A stretch of DNA of 64,000 bases from assembly GCA_965248495.1 (NCBI GenBank), contig CBDFJL010000001.1, forward strand, positions 1-64,000, in the 5' to 3' direction. Below the pieces are notes generated by a model. The model was given only the letters and a program-made list of their open reading frames with translations. It had not been told where the DNA came from and ran no database searches. This DNA is from CAUYXS01 sp965248495 (GTDB lineage: Bacteria > Chloroflexota > Dehalococcoidia > Lucifugimonadales > Australimonadaceae). Position numbers and translations under genes: made by a program. Of the stretch, positions 31,669 to 40,646 are shown piece by piece. Positions within the stretch are counted from its first letter, which is position 1; the number at the start of each line of letters is the position of its first letter.

Positions 31669-32763
31669 TCACGCGCCGAGCAGCTCCCGGACGACACCGC
31701 TGACGTGGGCGACGTCCCGGTCCGTGAGCCGCGCACCGCTGGGGAGGTTGATCCCCTGGCGGCCGAGGCGCTCGGCGACCGGGTACGAGGCGTCCTCGCG
31801 GTAGGGCGGCAGACTCGGCAGCGGCACGAAGAAGGGCCGCGACTCGATCTCGCGCTCCGCTAGCCCCGCCATTAGCGCCTCGGCGTTGGTCGGCGCATCG
31901 TCGTTGACGACGACACTCGTCAGCCAGTTCACGGGGCCGGCCCACGGAGCCACCGTTTGGAAGCGCAGGGGCGCGCCATCGAGCCCGCGCTGGTAGGCGG
32001 CGAGGATGCGGCGTTTGTGCGCCAGCATCTCGTCGATCCGCTCGACCTGCGCGAGCCCTACCGCGGCGGGCAGGTTGCTCAACCGGTAGTTATAACCGAT
32101 CACCGGGTGCCAGTAGCGCCGCTGCGGATCGGCGCCCTGGTCGCGCAGTTGCTTGGCCGTCGCGGCCAGCGAGTCGGAGTGCGTCGTCAGCATGCCCCCC
32201 TCGCCGGTGGTGACGATCTTGTTGCCGTAGAAGCTGAAGCAGCCGACGTCAGCGAGGCCGCCGACGCGCTTGCCGTCGTAGGTAGCGCCGTGCGCCTCGG
32301 CGGCGTCCTCAATCAGCGCGAGGCCTTGCTCGTCCGCGATGGCCCGCAAGGCGCGCAGATCGGCTGGGTGGCCGTACAGATGGACCGCGATGATTGCCTT
32401 GGTCTTGGCGGTGACCTTGGCCCCGGCAGCCTGGGGGTCCATACCCCAGTAGCCTGCATCGACGTCGACGAAGACTGGCGTCGCACCGGCATGGACGACG
32501 ACGTTTGCAGTTGCCACGAAGGTCAGCGCGGGGACCAGCACCTCGTCGCCGGGGCCGACGCCCAAAGCCAGCAGGGCAAGGTGGAGGGCCGTCGTCCCGT
32601 TGGAGGTGGCCAGGGCGTGCTCAACGCCGCAGTAGGCGGCAAATGCGACCTCGAACCGGCCGACGTAGGAGCCGATGGACGAGACCTCGCCGGCCCTGAG
32701 GGCGTCGGTAACGTAGGCCAGCTCACGGTCCCCCAGCAGTGGCTCGGCGACCGGATACTTCAT
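31669..32763 (-). CDS. DegT/DnrJ/EryC1-family sugar aminotransferase
   Basis: PLP enzyme that aminates keto-sugar nucleotides. Start at 32763 gives MKYPVAEPLLGDRELAYVTD. PLP contacts are visible: TSNGTTALHLAL, IEDAAEAHGATYDGKR and the Schiff-base Lys in FSFYGNKIVTTGEGGM. At 364 aa it is typical. Overlapping downstream of gmd, it could make GDP-perosamine (4-amino-4,6-dideoxymannose) from the Gmd product. Confidence 0.9.
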   Translation of the reverse strand: MKYPVAEPLLGDRELAYVTDALRAGEVSSIGSYVGRFEVAFAAYCGVEHALATSNGTTALHLALLALGVGPGDEVLVPALTFVATANVVVHAGATPVFVDVDAGYWGMDPQAAGAKVTAKTKAIIAVHLYGHPADLRALRAIADEQGLALIEDAAEAHGATYDGKRVGGLADVGCFSFYGNKIVTTGEGGMLTTHSDSLAATAKQLRDQGADPQRRYWHPVIGYNYRLSNLPAAVGLAQVERIDEMLAHKRRILAAYQRGLDGAPLRFQTVAPWAGPVNWLTSVVVNDDAPTNAEALMAGLAEREIESRPFFVPLPSLPPYREDASYPVAERLGRQGINLPSGARLTDRDVAHVSGVVRELLGA

Positions 32764-33830
32764 GTCCGCCGCCCCCTGGTCAAGAAGACCGCCTCGGCTG
32801 GGTAGCTCGGCGCGTCCCAGGGGAACACGTCCCCTTCGAGGCGCCGGCGCCAGCGGTCGTGGTCCTCCTCCACCATCAACTTGATCAGCTCTCCGAAGCT
32901 GACCTTGGACTTCCATCCGATCTCCGCGGCCGCCTTGCGAGCGTCTCCACGCAGGTGATGGACGTCGATGGGCCGCATATGACCCTGGTCGACGCGGACG
33001 TAGCGCTCCCAGTCCAAGCCCAGTGCCCCGAACGCGGCCTCCACGACCTCGCGGACGGAGTGCGATTTTCCCGTCGCGACGACGTAGTCGCCCGGCGCGT
33101 CGGCCTGCAGCATGGCCCACATGGCCTCGACGTACTCACCGGCGAAACCCCAGTCCCGGCGGGCATCGAGGTTGCCCAGCGACAGCTCTTCGCGCACGCC
33201 CAGCGCGATCTGCGCAGCGGCGTTGGTGATCTTGCGGGTCACGAACTCCAGCCCGCGCAGCGGCGACTCGTGGTTGAACAGGATGCCGTTGGCGGCAAAG
33301 AGGCCGTAGCCCTCTCGATAGATGCGCGTCACGTGGTAGGCGTACAGCTTGGCGGCGGCGTAGGGCGAGGCGGGCATCATCGGCGTCGACTCGGAGAGCC
33401 CGTCCTCGCCGGCCTCCACGTTGCCGTAGATCTCCGACGAGGAGGCCTGGTAGAAGCGGACCTTCGGGTCCACGCTGCGAATGACCTCGAGCAGGCGCGT
33501 GGCCCCCATCCCGTCGACGTCGCCGGTCAGAAGCGGGGTCTCGAACGAGGCGCCGACGAAGGACTGCGCGGCGAGGTTGTAGACCTCCTCCGGCTCGGAG
33601 ACGGTCACCGCTTCCAGCAGGCTGGCCATGTCCGCGACGTCGGCGTGCAACAACGTGACACGGTCGGTCACGCCGAGGGCGTCCAGCCGCCAGAAGTTCG
33701 GTGTCGAGGTCCGCCGGTAGGTACCGAAGACCTCGTAGCCCTTGTCCAGCAGCAGCTTCGACAGGTAGGCGCCGTCCTGGCCGGTCACGCCTGTGACGAG
33801 GGCTCGGCTGGCCACGCTACGCCTTCCCAT
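32760..33830 (-). CDS. gmd: GDP-mannose 4,6-dehydratase-like
   Basis: SDR-family enzyme forming GDP-4-keto-6-deoxymannose. Motifs: RALVTGVTGQDGAYLSKLLL (NADP loop with the TGxxGxxG and QDG of Gmd), SSSEIYGNV, SPYAAAKLYAYH (YxxxK), FNHESPLRG and RRDWGFAGEYVEAMW, the last two characteristic of Gmd. The ATG at 33830 overlaps the upstream stop; a GTG at 33815 one base after that stop is the alternative. The DegT gene overlaps its end by 4 nt. Confidence 0.9.
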   Translation of the reverse strand: MGRRSVASRALVTGVTGQDGAYLSKLLLDKGYEVFGTYRRTSTPNFWRLDALGVTDRVTLLHADVADMASLLEAVTVSEPEEVYNLAAQSFVGASFETPLLTGDVDGMGATRLLEVIRSVDPKVRFYQASSSEIYGNVEAGEDGLSESTPMMPASPYAAAKLYAYHVTRIYREGYGLFAANGILFNHESPLRGLEFVTRKITNAAAQIALGVREELSLGNLDARRDWGFAGEYVEAMWAMLQADAPGDYVVATGKSHSVREVVEAAFGALGLDWERYVRVDQGHMRPIDVHHLRGDARKAAAEIGWKSKVSFGELIKLMVEEDHDRWRRRLEGDVFPWDAPSYPAEAVFLTRGRRT

Positions 33831-35145
33831 CGCCAATGCGAACGACGTCGACGCCCTCAGCAGCAAGATCGCCGAGCCCATCGAGGCTGTGCCACGCGTC
33901 AACGATGAGCAACGGCCTAGCGGCGCTCGCGGCGAGCACGTGTGCGTCGAGGCCCCGGTACGCCTGGTGGTCGTTCATCACGGCGATGACGTTGGCGCCC
34001 TTGACGGCCGATTCGATGCTCGGCTCAGTCGAGGCGCTGTCGAACTCGTGGACGAGCGGGTCGTGCAGGCGAAAGACGACGGCCCCTTCGCCCGTTGCCG
34101 CCGTCACCTCTCGGAGTGTCGCCATGGCCGGGGAGCCGCGCACGTCGTCGGTCTCAGGCGTGCCCTTGAAGGCCAGGCCCAGCAGTGCGACGGCCGGCGC
34201 TTCAATGGCGTGGCGGCGTAGGAAGTCCAGAATCTCGCCTGCCACCCGGCTGGTTGCACGCGCGTTCACCGCGACTACGGCGTCGAGTATGTCGGTCGCC
34301 GCGCCTGACTTGTGGGCGAAGTAGCGCAGGATCAGCGGGTCCTTGGACAGGCAGGGGCCCTCGGCCCCGAGCGCGGGCCGGAACACCGACGTGCGCTCAT
34401 AGGAGGTGTTGACGGCACTGACGACGTCGTAGGCGTCGATGCCGGCCTCTTCGGCGATGCGGCCCAGCTCGTTGGCGAAACCGATGTTCAGTGCCCGGTA
34501 CATGTTGTCGACCAGCTTCGCGACCTCCGCCACCTCCGCCGACGGTGCGCTGACGACGTTGCCCGCGAGCTTGCCCATGAACTCGGCGCACCGCTCCGCG
34601 CTGGCATCGTCGACGCCCCCGACGATGACGGGCAGGCGGGCAAGCTCCTCGATCGCCTTACCGGAAGCGGTGCGCTCGGGGCTGAAGGCGACGAAGAGGT
34701 CGGCGCCCAACCGCAGCCCGGAGCCAGCCGCGAAGTCGGCGGCCGCCCTCCGGGTCGTGCCTGGAATGACTGTGGAGCGCAAGGTGATGAGCTGCCCAGG
34801 CCGGAGCCCCGGCGTGATGGCGGCGACGCAGGCATCGATGGAGCGAACGTCCGGCTCGCCGTCAGGCCCAAGCGGCGTGCCCACGCTCACGAAAACAGCG
34901 TCGCTTACCGCCATCATCTCTTCGTAGCTCGTCGTGAAGACGATGCGCTCGCGGTGGGCTGCGAGTGCTTCCGCCAGGCCCGGCTCGTGCACTGTCGGCG
35001 CGTAGGTCGCGCTCAGACGCTCGATCAGCGCCGCGTCCACGTCCAGTCCAACCACGTCGAACCCCGCCCCCGCCATCGCGGCGACGAAGGGCTGACCAAC
35101 GTAGCCGAGGCCAACCACGCCGACGGTCTTGGTCGAAGCCACCAT
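33817..35145 (-). CDS. nucleotide-sugar dehydrogenase (WecC/Ugd superfamily)
   Basis: Oxidises the C6 alcohol of a UDP- or GDP-sugar to a carboxylate with NAD. N-terminal TVGVVGLGYVGQPFVAAMAG is the NAD loop; the catalytic Cys lies in GAEGPCLSKDPLIL and the helper Lys in AKLVDNMYRALNIGFANEL. The spacing and the GPCLxKD form fit UDP-ManNAc dehydrogenases (WecC) better than Ugd. 442 aa. It is the upstream neighbour of gmd. Confidence 0.88.
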   Translation of the reverse strand: MVASTKTVGVVGLGYVGQPFVAAMAGAGFDVVGLDVDAALIERLSATYAPTVHEPGLAEALAAHRERIVFTTSYEEMMAVSDAVFVSVGTPLGPDGEPDVRSIDACVAAITPGLRPGQLITLRSTVIPGTTRRAAADFAAGSGLRLGADLFVAFSPERTASGKAIEELARLPVIVGGVDDASAERCAEFMGKLAGNVVSAPSAEVAEVAKLVDNMYRALNIGFANELGRIAEEAGIDAYDVVSAVNTSYERTSVFRPALGAEGPCLSKDPLILRYFAHKSGAATDILDAVVAVNARATSRVAGEILDFLRRHAIEAPAVALLGLAFKGTPETDDVRGSPAMATLREVTAATGEGAVVFRLHDPLVHEFDSASTEPSIESAVKGANVIAVMNDHQAYRGLDAHVLAASAARPLLIVDAWHSLDGLGDLAAEGVDVVRIGDGKA

Positions 35146-35147
35146 CG

Positions 35148-36332
35148 CTAGGAGCCCAGCATCCGGGCGAACAGGCCCTCCAGCCGCTCGTTGGTCCGCT
35201 GCACGCTGAAGAGATCAATGACGCGCTCGCGGCCGGCCGCGCCCATGCGCGCGCGCTCCGCGGGGTCGTCCAACAAGCGCCCTACGGCTACGGCTAACGC
35301 TTCGGCGTCCTCGGCCGGCGTCAGCAGGCCGGTCTCGCCGTGGACCACCGCCTCCGGGATGCCGCCAATGTCACAGGCGACGACCGGCTTGCCCGTGGCC
35401 ATCGCCTCCTTGATCGCGAGGCCCATGCACGGCCGGTTGTCGGGAGACGGCGCCAGGACGACGTCCGCGGCGGCGTAGAAGGCGGCCAGGTCCTCGAAGG
35501 GGAAGTCGGGTATGACCGACACGCGATCAGGATGCGCCGCAGCGAAGTCCTCGGCTGCGGGCGTCAGGTCCGACCGGGCACCAGCGATGATCGTCCTGGC
35601 GCGGCCCACGAAAGACGGCAACGCCTCCAGGACGGTGTGCAAGCCGAGGTTCTGATGCATCCGGCCCAGGTACAGGACGACCGGCTCATCGGCGCCAATG
35701 CCCAGTCGCGCCCGCATCACGCTCCCGTCCACCGACGGACTGAGGCTATCCACGTCGACGCCCATCGGGATGACGTCTACCTCGCGGTCGATACCGAGCA
35801 GCGAGAGGCTGCGGGCGCAGTGCCGGCTCACCGACACCAGCTCGTCGGCCTGGCTGGCGACGTAACGGATTTGCCGCGCATGACGCCGGTATTGGGCCTC
35901 GGCGGCGTAGACCTCGCCAAAGTTGACCATGCAGAGCGGCAGGCCAAAGCGGTCAGCCAGACGAGCGGCCGCAAAACCCCAAGGAAGCAGATGGTAGGCG
36001 CAGATCATATCGGCGTCCGCGACCAGGGGCTCAGCCACCGCTGTAATGGCCTGGCTCTTGAGGAAATCGACCCCAGTGAAGCGGGACCGAGCGAACTCCA
36101 TCGCGACACTCGGGAGGCGCCGGGCCAACACCCGTGCGTTGTCCCGCGCTTCGTGGACGAGGCGATGGACCGTAAACCCGTCCACTTCCTCGACCCCCGG
36201 TGCGTGCCCGGCGCTGACCACCCGCACCTTGTATCCCCGCTCGACGAGGTAAGGGACGAAGGAGCGTACGTGGATACCGACACCGCCGAAAGGCGGAGGG
36301 TACTCGCCTAGGATCAAGACGGAGCGCCCCAT
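35148..36332 (-). CDS. glycosyltransferase family 4
   Basis: Start at 36332 gives MGRSVLILGEYPPPFGGVGI with the Gly-rich loop. The C-terminal domain has VVLYLGRMHQNLGLHTVLEA, AGARSDLTP and APSPDNRPCMGLAIKEAMAT (E-x7-E donor site) and TGLLTPAEDAEALA. At 394 aa it is a standard GT4. It is the first gene of a leftward stretch, divergent from the methyltransferase at 36543. Confidence 0.88.
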   Translation of the reverse strand: MGRSVLILGEYPPPFGGVGIHVRSFVPYLVERGYKVRVVSAGHAPGVEEVDGFTVHRLVHEARDNARVLARRLPSVAMEFARSRFTGVDFLKSQAITAVAEPLVADADMICAYHLLPWGFAAARLADRFGLPLCMVNFGEVYAAEAQYRRHARQIRYVASQADELVSVSRHCARSLSLLGIDREVDVIPMGVDVDSLSPSVDGSVMRARLGIGADEPVVLYLGRMHQNLGLHTVLEALPSFVGRARTIIAGARSDLTPAAEDFAAAHPDRVSVIPDFPFEDLAAFYAAADVVLAPSPDNRPCMGLAIKEAMATGKPVVACDIGGIPEAVVHGETGLLTPAEDAEALAVAVGRLLDDPAERARMGAAGRERVIDLFSVQRTNERLEGLFARMLGS

Positions 36333-36542
36333 GGACACACGGTAGCCGAACACCTTTACGATTGGAACGGTGTCCGCCCGACAATCAGCCGGCGATTTAG
36401 CCGTAGGCCGCCGGTGATGAGGGTGGTTGGCAGCGGACCAACGACAGCGCGGCCTACCTCCGGGTGGGCACCTCAAGCTCCCGCCCCCGCCCTGCCACGG
36501 CTTGCACACGCGATCAGGGTCGGGTTGAAGTAGGCTTACGGC

Positions 36543-37393
36543 ATGCGCGACTGTCCTGTGTGCGGGAATGCCGGCAGCTCTCCCGCCCATCAGCATCAGG
36601 GTGACCCCCACGTCGGCCAGGTCACCGTCGTCGCCTGCGACAGCTGCGGGGCGATGTACCAGGACCCCGCGCCGGCCACGTAGCCTATGAAGGCCAAGCG
36701 CCAGGTGGGCGGCTCGCGCGGGTCCAAAAGGAATACCGAGCGCTGCGAGAGATCGGATGGCTCCGGGCGAGGATGGACCTGGCGACGCCGCGCTCCATGC
36801 TCGACATCGGCGCGGGCACTGGCTCGCTTGCCTGGACCTTCGCGCAAGAAGGCTGGGACGCGGCGTTGGTCGAGCTCGACGATTCCCAACGGGCCTTCGC
36901 CCGCGACACGTATGGCCTCGCACCCCATGCATCACTCGAGGACGTACCGGCGGACACCCCTCGCGCGCTCATCACAATCGTCCAGATGCTCGAACACGTC
37001 GAGGAGCCACTCGCGTTGCTCCAGCACGTCCGGACGATGCTGGACGATGGTGGAGCCCTCTACGTCGCGGTCCCGAACCTGGCGCAGCCCAATGAGTCGG
37101 AGCCCGACGACTACTTTCACGGGGACCACCTGACCTGGTTCGGGGCGGACCAACTTCGCCATCTACTGGAGCGGGCGGGATTCGCGGTCAGCCACCTTAC
37201 CGAAGGGCAGTGGCTGCGGGCTCTGGCGCATCCGGCCGAGAACGCGGCCAAACCGTCGCTCCCGACGAGCAGGCCCACCCCCCCGTTCCACCCCTCGAAG
37301 CGGAGCGCTCTCCGCCTTGCCGGACGCGTGCGGGACGCCTCACTGGTAATCTTGGGCCCGCGGCGGACGTACCGGCTAATCCACCCCGGCTAG
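36543..37393 (+). CDS. zinc-ribbon SAM-dependent methyltransferase, frameshifted
   Basis: The first frame, MRDCPVCGNAGSSPA...VACDSCGAMYQDPAPAT, is a four-Cys zinc ribbon ending at 36680. The next frame continues YEGQAPGGRLARVQKEYRAL, then SMLDIGAGTGSLAWTFAQEG (AdoMet motif I) and IVQMLEHVEEPLALLQHV to 37393. Sugar C-methyltransferases have exactly this order, so I read it as one gene with a frame change near 36683. It is the only rightward gene inside the polysaccharide cluster. The acceptor is unknown. Confidence 0.7.
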
Positions 37394-37507
37394 CGCCAAC
37401 GGGTCCCCAGCGTGTCGACGATCCACTGGACGTCCGCGGCCACCTGAGCTTGCGAGCGTCTTCAGCCGGCTATTCGCAGCGGCACGGAGGTGTTCAACCC
37501 CAGGCGC

Positions 37508-38215
37508 TCAGCTGCCCTGGCTGCGGGATTCCTCGTTGACGAAGATCTCCGCCAGCAGCATGCCGCCAACGTCCTGCGTGTCCACGGCCATGGTTGGGTC
37601 ACGGAGGGGCACGACGCCGATCTTGTTACCAAACCGGCCGGTCCGGCGCAGCACATCCGTCCGCGTCGCGATGGCGAGCCCGGCTACCTCACGGTAGACC
37701 GGGACCAGCGAATCGCGTGTCGGGGACTCCTGGCCGCCCACGCGTCGCAACTCGCCGTAGTCGTCCGACGCCCAGAAGGCGTGGCGCTCTTCGAGGGCCG
37801 TGAAGACCGTCTCAAGGCGCTGCCCCTGGAGCGAGGCGACGACCTGCTCGATGAGGCCAGGCGGGCGCAACGGGTGCGCCACCTCGAGGGTGACGACGAC
37901 GTCCGGGGTGGGGCGCCAGTTCTCGGCGACCCACTCGACGCAGTGTTGTAGGACACGGTCCAGAGTCACGCCCGCGGCTGCGAGATCCGTGGGACGAAGG
38001 AACGGCGCCTCGGCACCCAGCTCGACCGCGAGACGCCGCACGACCTCGCTATCCGTCGTCACGATGGTCCGGTCAACCGAAGGGGAGGCCAGCGCGGCTT
38101 CGATGGTATGGGCGATCAAGGGCCGGCCGGCCAGCAACACGGGACCGGCCTCGCCCTGGACGTCCTTCCCGCGGACCGGGATGATAGCGAGAACCTGTCC
38201 CTCATGCGAGGCCAT
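37508..38215 (-). CDS. NeuA-like cytidylyltransferase with altered active-site loop
   Basis: The fold matches CMP-nonulosonate synthetases: VLAIIPVRGKDVQ at the start, LLAGRPLIAHTIEAALAS, TIVTTDSEVVRRLAVELGAE, PFLRPTDLA, and LAIATRTDVLRRTGRFGNKI. The usual ARxGSKxxxxKN nucleotide loop is replaced by VRGKDVQGEAGPV, so canonical catalytic residues are missing. At 235 aa it is complete. It sits three bases after a second, canonical NeuA. It may use another substrate or be inactive. Confidence 0.7.
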   Translation of the reverse strand: MASHEGQVLAIIPVRGKDVQGEAGPVLLAGRPLIAHTIEAALASPSVDRTIVTTDSEVVRRLAVELGAEAPFLRPTDLAAAGVTLDRVLQHCVEWVAENWRPTPDVVVTLEVAHPLRPPGLIEQVVASLQGQRLETVFTALEERHAFWASDDYGELRRVGGQESPTRDSLVPVYREVAGLAIATRTDVLRRTGRFGNKIGVVPLRDPTMAVDTQDVGGMLLAEIFVNEESRSQGS

Positions 38216-38218
38216 GGT

Positions 38219-38968
38219 CTACCTCGCGCCTGGGCCGGGGTCCGACGTTGCGTTACCGTCGTCGTCGTTGGGCATGCGCCCCCACTCGGCGATGACCTGG
38301 TTGGCGAGCCAGAGGTCGAAGGGGTACTGCACATCGATGGCGGGGATGTAGTCCTCGTCCTCGATGATCCGCACGCGCTCTCCAACCCGCTTGCCCGCCC
38401 GCACCAGCGCCCCACGCGTCGCGCAGGCCAGCCCTGTGTCCTCGCGGATCACGACGGACTTCGTCTGGCGCGGACCGTAGCCACGCCAGCTGAGGTGCGC
38501 GTACTCACCGTCGAGCACGTGCCAAAAGTTCTTGTAGGTCGCGTAGCCGACGAAGCAGGACTCCAGCGCCGGGTCGTCGAGAAGCGCTTGGACGCACTCC
38601 GCGAGCCAGCGCTGCCGCCGGAAGATGTCGGTCGGCTGGAGGAAGACGACGATGTCGGTGTCGTAGCCCTCGTTCTCATCCAGCCATTCGACAGCGTGCT
38701 GGAGCGCCGACTCAGTCGATGCGGCGTCTCCGGCAAGCTCCGCGGGGCGCAAAAACGGCGTCTCGGCGCCCCACTCCCGCGCCACACGAGCGATCTCCTT
38801 GTCATCGGTGGAGAGGACGACGCGGTCGATGAGGGGGCAGTTCCGTGCGGCCTCGATGGTCCAGGCGATCAACGGCCGGCCACCGACCGGCTGGATGTTC
38901 TTATGCGGTATGCCCTTTGACCCACCACGGGCGGGGATCACGGCAACGACGTTGATGTCGGCGGGCAA
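38219..38968 (-). CDS. neuA: CMP-nonulosonate cytidylyltransferase
   Basis: Activates sialic-acid-like 9-carbon sugars as CMP derivatives. The loop VAVIPARGGSKGIPHKNIQP is intact, followed by GGRPLIAWTIEAA, RVVLSTDDKEIARVA and FLQPTDIFRRQRW. The C-terminal part is longer than the canonical family. The TTG at 38968 is the only start that avoids overlap with the upstream stop; about 249 residues. Lies between a GT2 and the divergent NeuA, close to neuB. Confidence 0.82.
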   Translation of the reverse strand: MPADINVVAVIPARGGSKGIPHKNIQPVGGRPLIAWTIEAARNCPLIDRVVLSTDDKEIARVAREWGAETPFLRPAELAGDAASTESALQHAVEWLDENEGYDTDIVVFLQPTDIFRRQRWLAECVQALLDDPALESCFVGYATYKNFWHVLDGEYAHLSWRGYGPRQTKSVVIREDTGLACATRGALVRAGKRVGERVRIIEDEDYIPAIDVQYPFDLWLANQVIAEWGRMPNDDDGNATSDPGPGAR

Positions 38969-38970
38969 AG

Positions 38971-39642
38971 CTAGGCCTCCCGGCTCCCGATCCATTCGAT
39001 GACGCGAGCGACCCGGGCCGAGCGCTCTTCGTTGCGCCCATGGTGGATGCCGTGCCAGTGGAAGACGCTGGCTATGGGCTGGTAGGCGACCTGGTAGCCG
39101 CGCGCCTGGATCTGCCTGGCCCAGTCGCGGTCCTCGACACCGGCGATCTCGTCGTCGAAGGGGACCTCGCGCCACACGCTCTTGCGGATCATGGAGTTGG
39201 CGTTGTGAAAGAAGAAGTCGCGCGCTTGGACCCGACGCTCGGTGCCGAAGGTCGTCCACAGGTCGCGCTTGTCATAGGAGCTCGTGTCAGGCAATGGCTC
39301 TTGGCGTCCGTACGACCCCGCGATCCGGTCGCTGTCGAAAGCGGCCCGCAGGGCGACCAACCACTGGTCGTCGACGGGGATGCAATGGCCGGAGGTGATG
39401 GCCACGAATTCGCCGGAGGCCTGCTCGACTCCCCAGTTGAGCGAGCGCCCGAAGGTGAAGTCAGCGTCGGAGATCGTCACCAGCTTGCAGTCGAACGGCG
39501 CCACTATCTCGAGCGTGCGGTCGGTCGACTCGTTGTCGACGATGACGATCTCCACGTCGGCGTAGTTCTGCGCCCGAACCGCCGCGAGGCAGCGTCCGAT
39601 CCACGCCTCCTCGTTCTTCGTGCGTATGACGACCGAGATCAC
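38971..39642 (-). CDS. glycosyltransferase family 2
   Basis: GT-A fold: ISVVIRTKNEEAWIGRCLAA at the start, VIVDNESTDRT (UDP-sugar binding), then FVAITSGHCIPVDDQW, where the usual DxD is replaced by SGH-type sequence, and FDDEIAGVEDRDWARQIQAR (ED base region). 223 aa. It overlaps neuB by 4 nt. The altered metal motif is unusual, but similar forms occur in this family. Confidence 0.85.
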   Translation of the reverse strand: MISVVIRTKNEEAWIGRCLAAVRAQNYADVEIVIVDNESTDRTLEIVAPFDCKLVTISDADFTFGRSLNWGVEQASGEFVAITSGHCIPVDDQWLVALRAAFDSDRIAGSYGRQEPLPDTSSYDKRDLWTTFGTERRVQARDFFFHNANSMIRKSVWREVPFDDEIAGVEDRDWARQIQARGYQVAYQPIASVFHWHGIHHGRNEERSARVARVIEWIGSREA

Positions 39643-40646
39643 GATGCCTCCCCGAGAGAGCCGTAGGTGATGGGGGCGCCCGCCGCGACGTCGTAGGCCA
39701 GGCGCTTGCCGAGCACATGCTTCGATTGGAGCGGGCTCACGCCCCGGCCACTCAGCCGCGTCTCCAACATGCCGTCGCTCAGCACCTCGCCCGCCGCCAG
39801 GTCCCGGGCTGCCACCAGTGTCGCCCGCCCCGTCTCGTCCTGGTCCAGCTCCTGCTGCAACGGCACACGAGGCCCGGTGGCGCCGAGCGCCGGTTGCAGC
39901 CCCCGAAGCGCGAAAGCGAGGCGTCGCAGCTCGTCACGATCGAGGCTGATCGCGTGGCCGTGCCCCGGTAGCCGATGGTCCGTGGTGAATGGCTTTTCGA
40001 TGACCTGAGCGCCAAGCGCCAGGGCCGCGATGGAGGCCTCGATTCCCGGCTCCAGGCCGTAGTAGCCCACGGGAAGCCCGAAGCGCGACGCTAGGTGAGG
40101 CACGACGCCGAGCGCCGTCTGATCGAGGCTGATCCCACGCGCGGCGACGGTGTGCAAGACCGTGATAGCGGCCCCGCCCAGCGCGTCGATGGCACCGGCG
40201 ATCTCCGTCTCCGTGCAGCGCCCCGCCACCAGGTACACGGGCCTGCCCTTCGAAGCGATCTCGCGCAGCGCCTCCGGCTGGCCGATGAGCGCGGGCTCGG
40301 CTTGGTAGGCGTCGGGCTCGAGGCCGGCGAGCTCGCCGAGCGACACCGCGTCGTAGGGCGCCGCGACGAAGTCGATGCCCACATCGGCGCAGGCCCGACG
40401 GACGCTGGCGGCGGCATCCAGCGGCAGCTCGCGGGCTTCGAGCACCTCGGCGCGAGTCGCACCCGCGTGTGGCTCGCGCAGGAACTCGTCGGCGAAGGCC
40501 ACGCCGGTTGACCACCGGCGCACCGCTACCGCGTCGCAGCCGGCCTCGGCGGCCAGCCGGACCAGATCGGCCGCGAGCCCGGCGTTCGCGTTGTGGTTCT
40601 CTTCGAGCGCGCCTATCAGGTAGACGCGCGGAGCTGGGTTAGGCAA
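39639..40646 (-). CDS. neuB: N-acetylneuraminate/legionaminate synthase family (NeuB)
   Basis: Condenses phosphoenolpyruvate with a 6-carbon amino sugar to a nonulosonate. TIM barrel at about residues 1-255: LEENHNANAGLAADLVRLAA, FVAAPYDAVSLGEL, GYYGLEPGIEASIAALALGA, VIEKPFTTDHRLPGHGHAIS. The C-terminal SAF domain is at about 270-335 (ARDLAAGEVLSDGMLETRLS). The usual EKHFT His is Pro here, an oddity. No NeuC-type epimerase is visible nearby, so the precursor sugar must come from elsewhere. Confidence 0.83.
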   Translation of the reverse strand: MPNPAPRVYLIGALEENHNANAGLAADLVRLAAEAGCDAVAVRRWSTGVAFADEFLREPHAGATRAEVLEARELPLDAAASVRRACADVGIDFVAAPYDAVSLGELAGLEPDAYQAEPALIGQPEALREIASKGRPVYLVAGRCTETEIAGAIDALGGAAITVLHTVAARGISLDQTALGVVPHLASRFGLPVGYYGLEPGIEASIAALALGAQVIEKPFTTDHRLPGHGHAISLDRDELRRLAFALRGLQPALGATGPRVPLQQELDQDETGRATLVAARDLAAGEVLSDGMLETRLSGRGVSPLQSKHVLGKRLAYDVAAGAPITYGSLGEAS

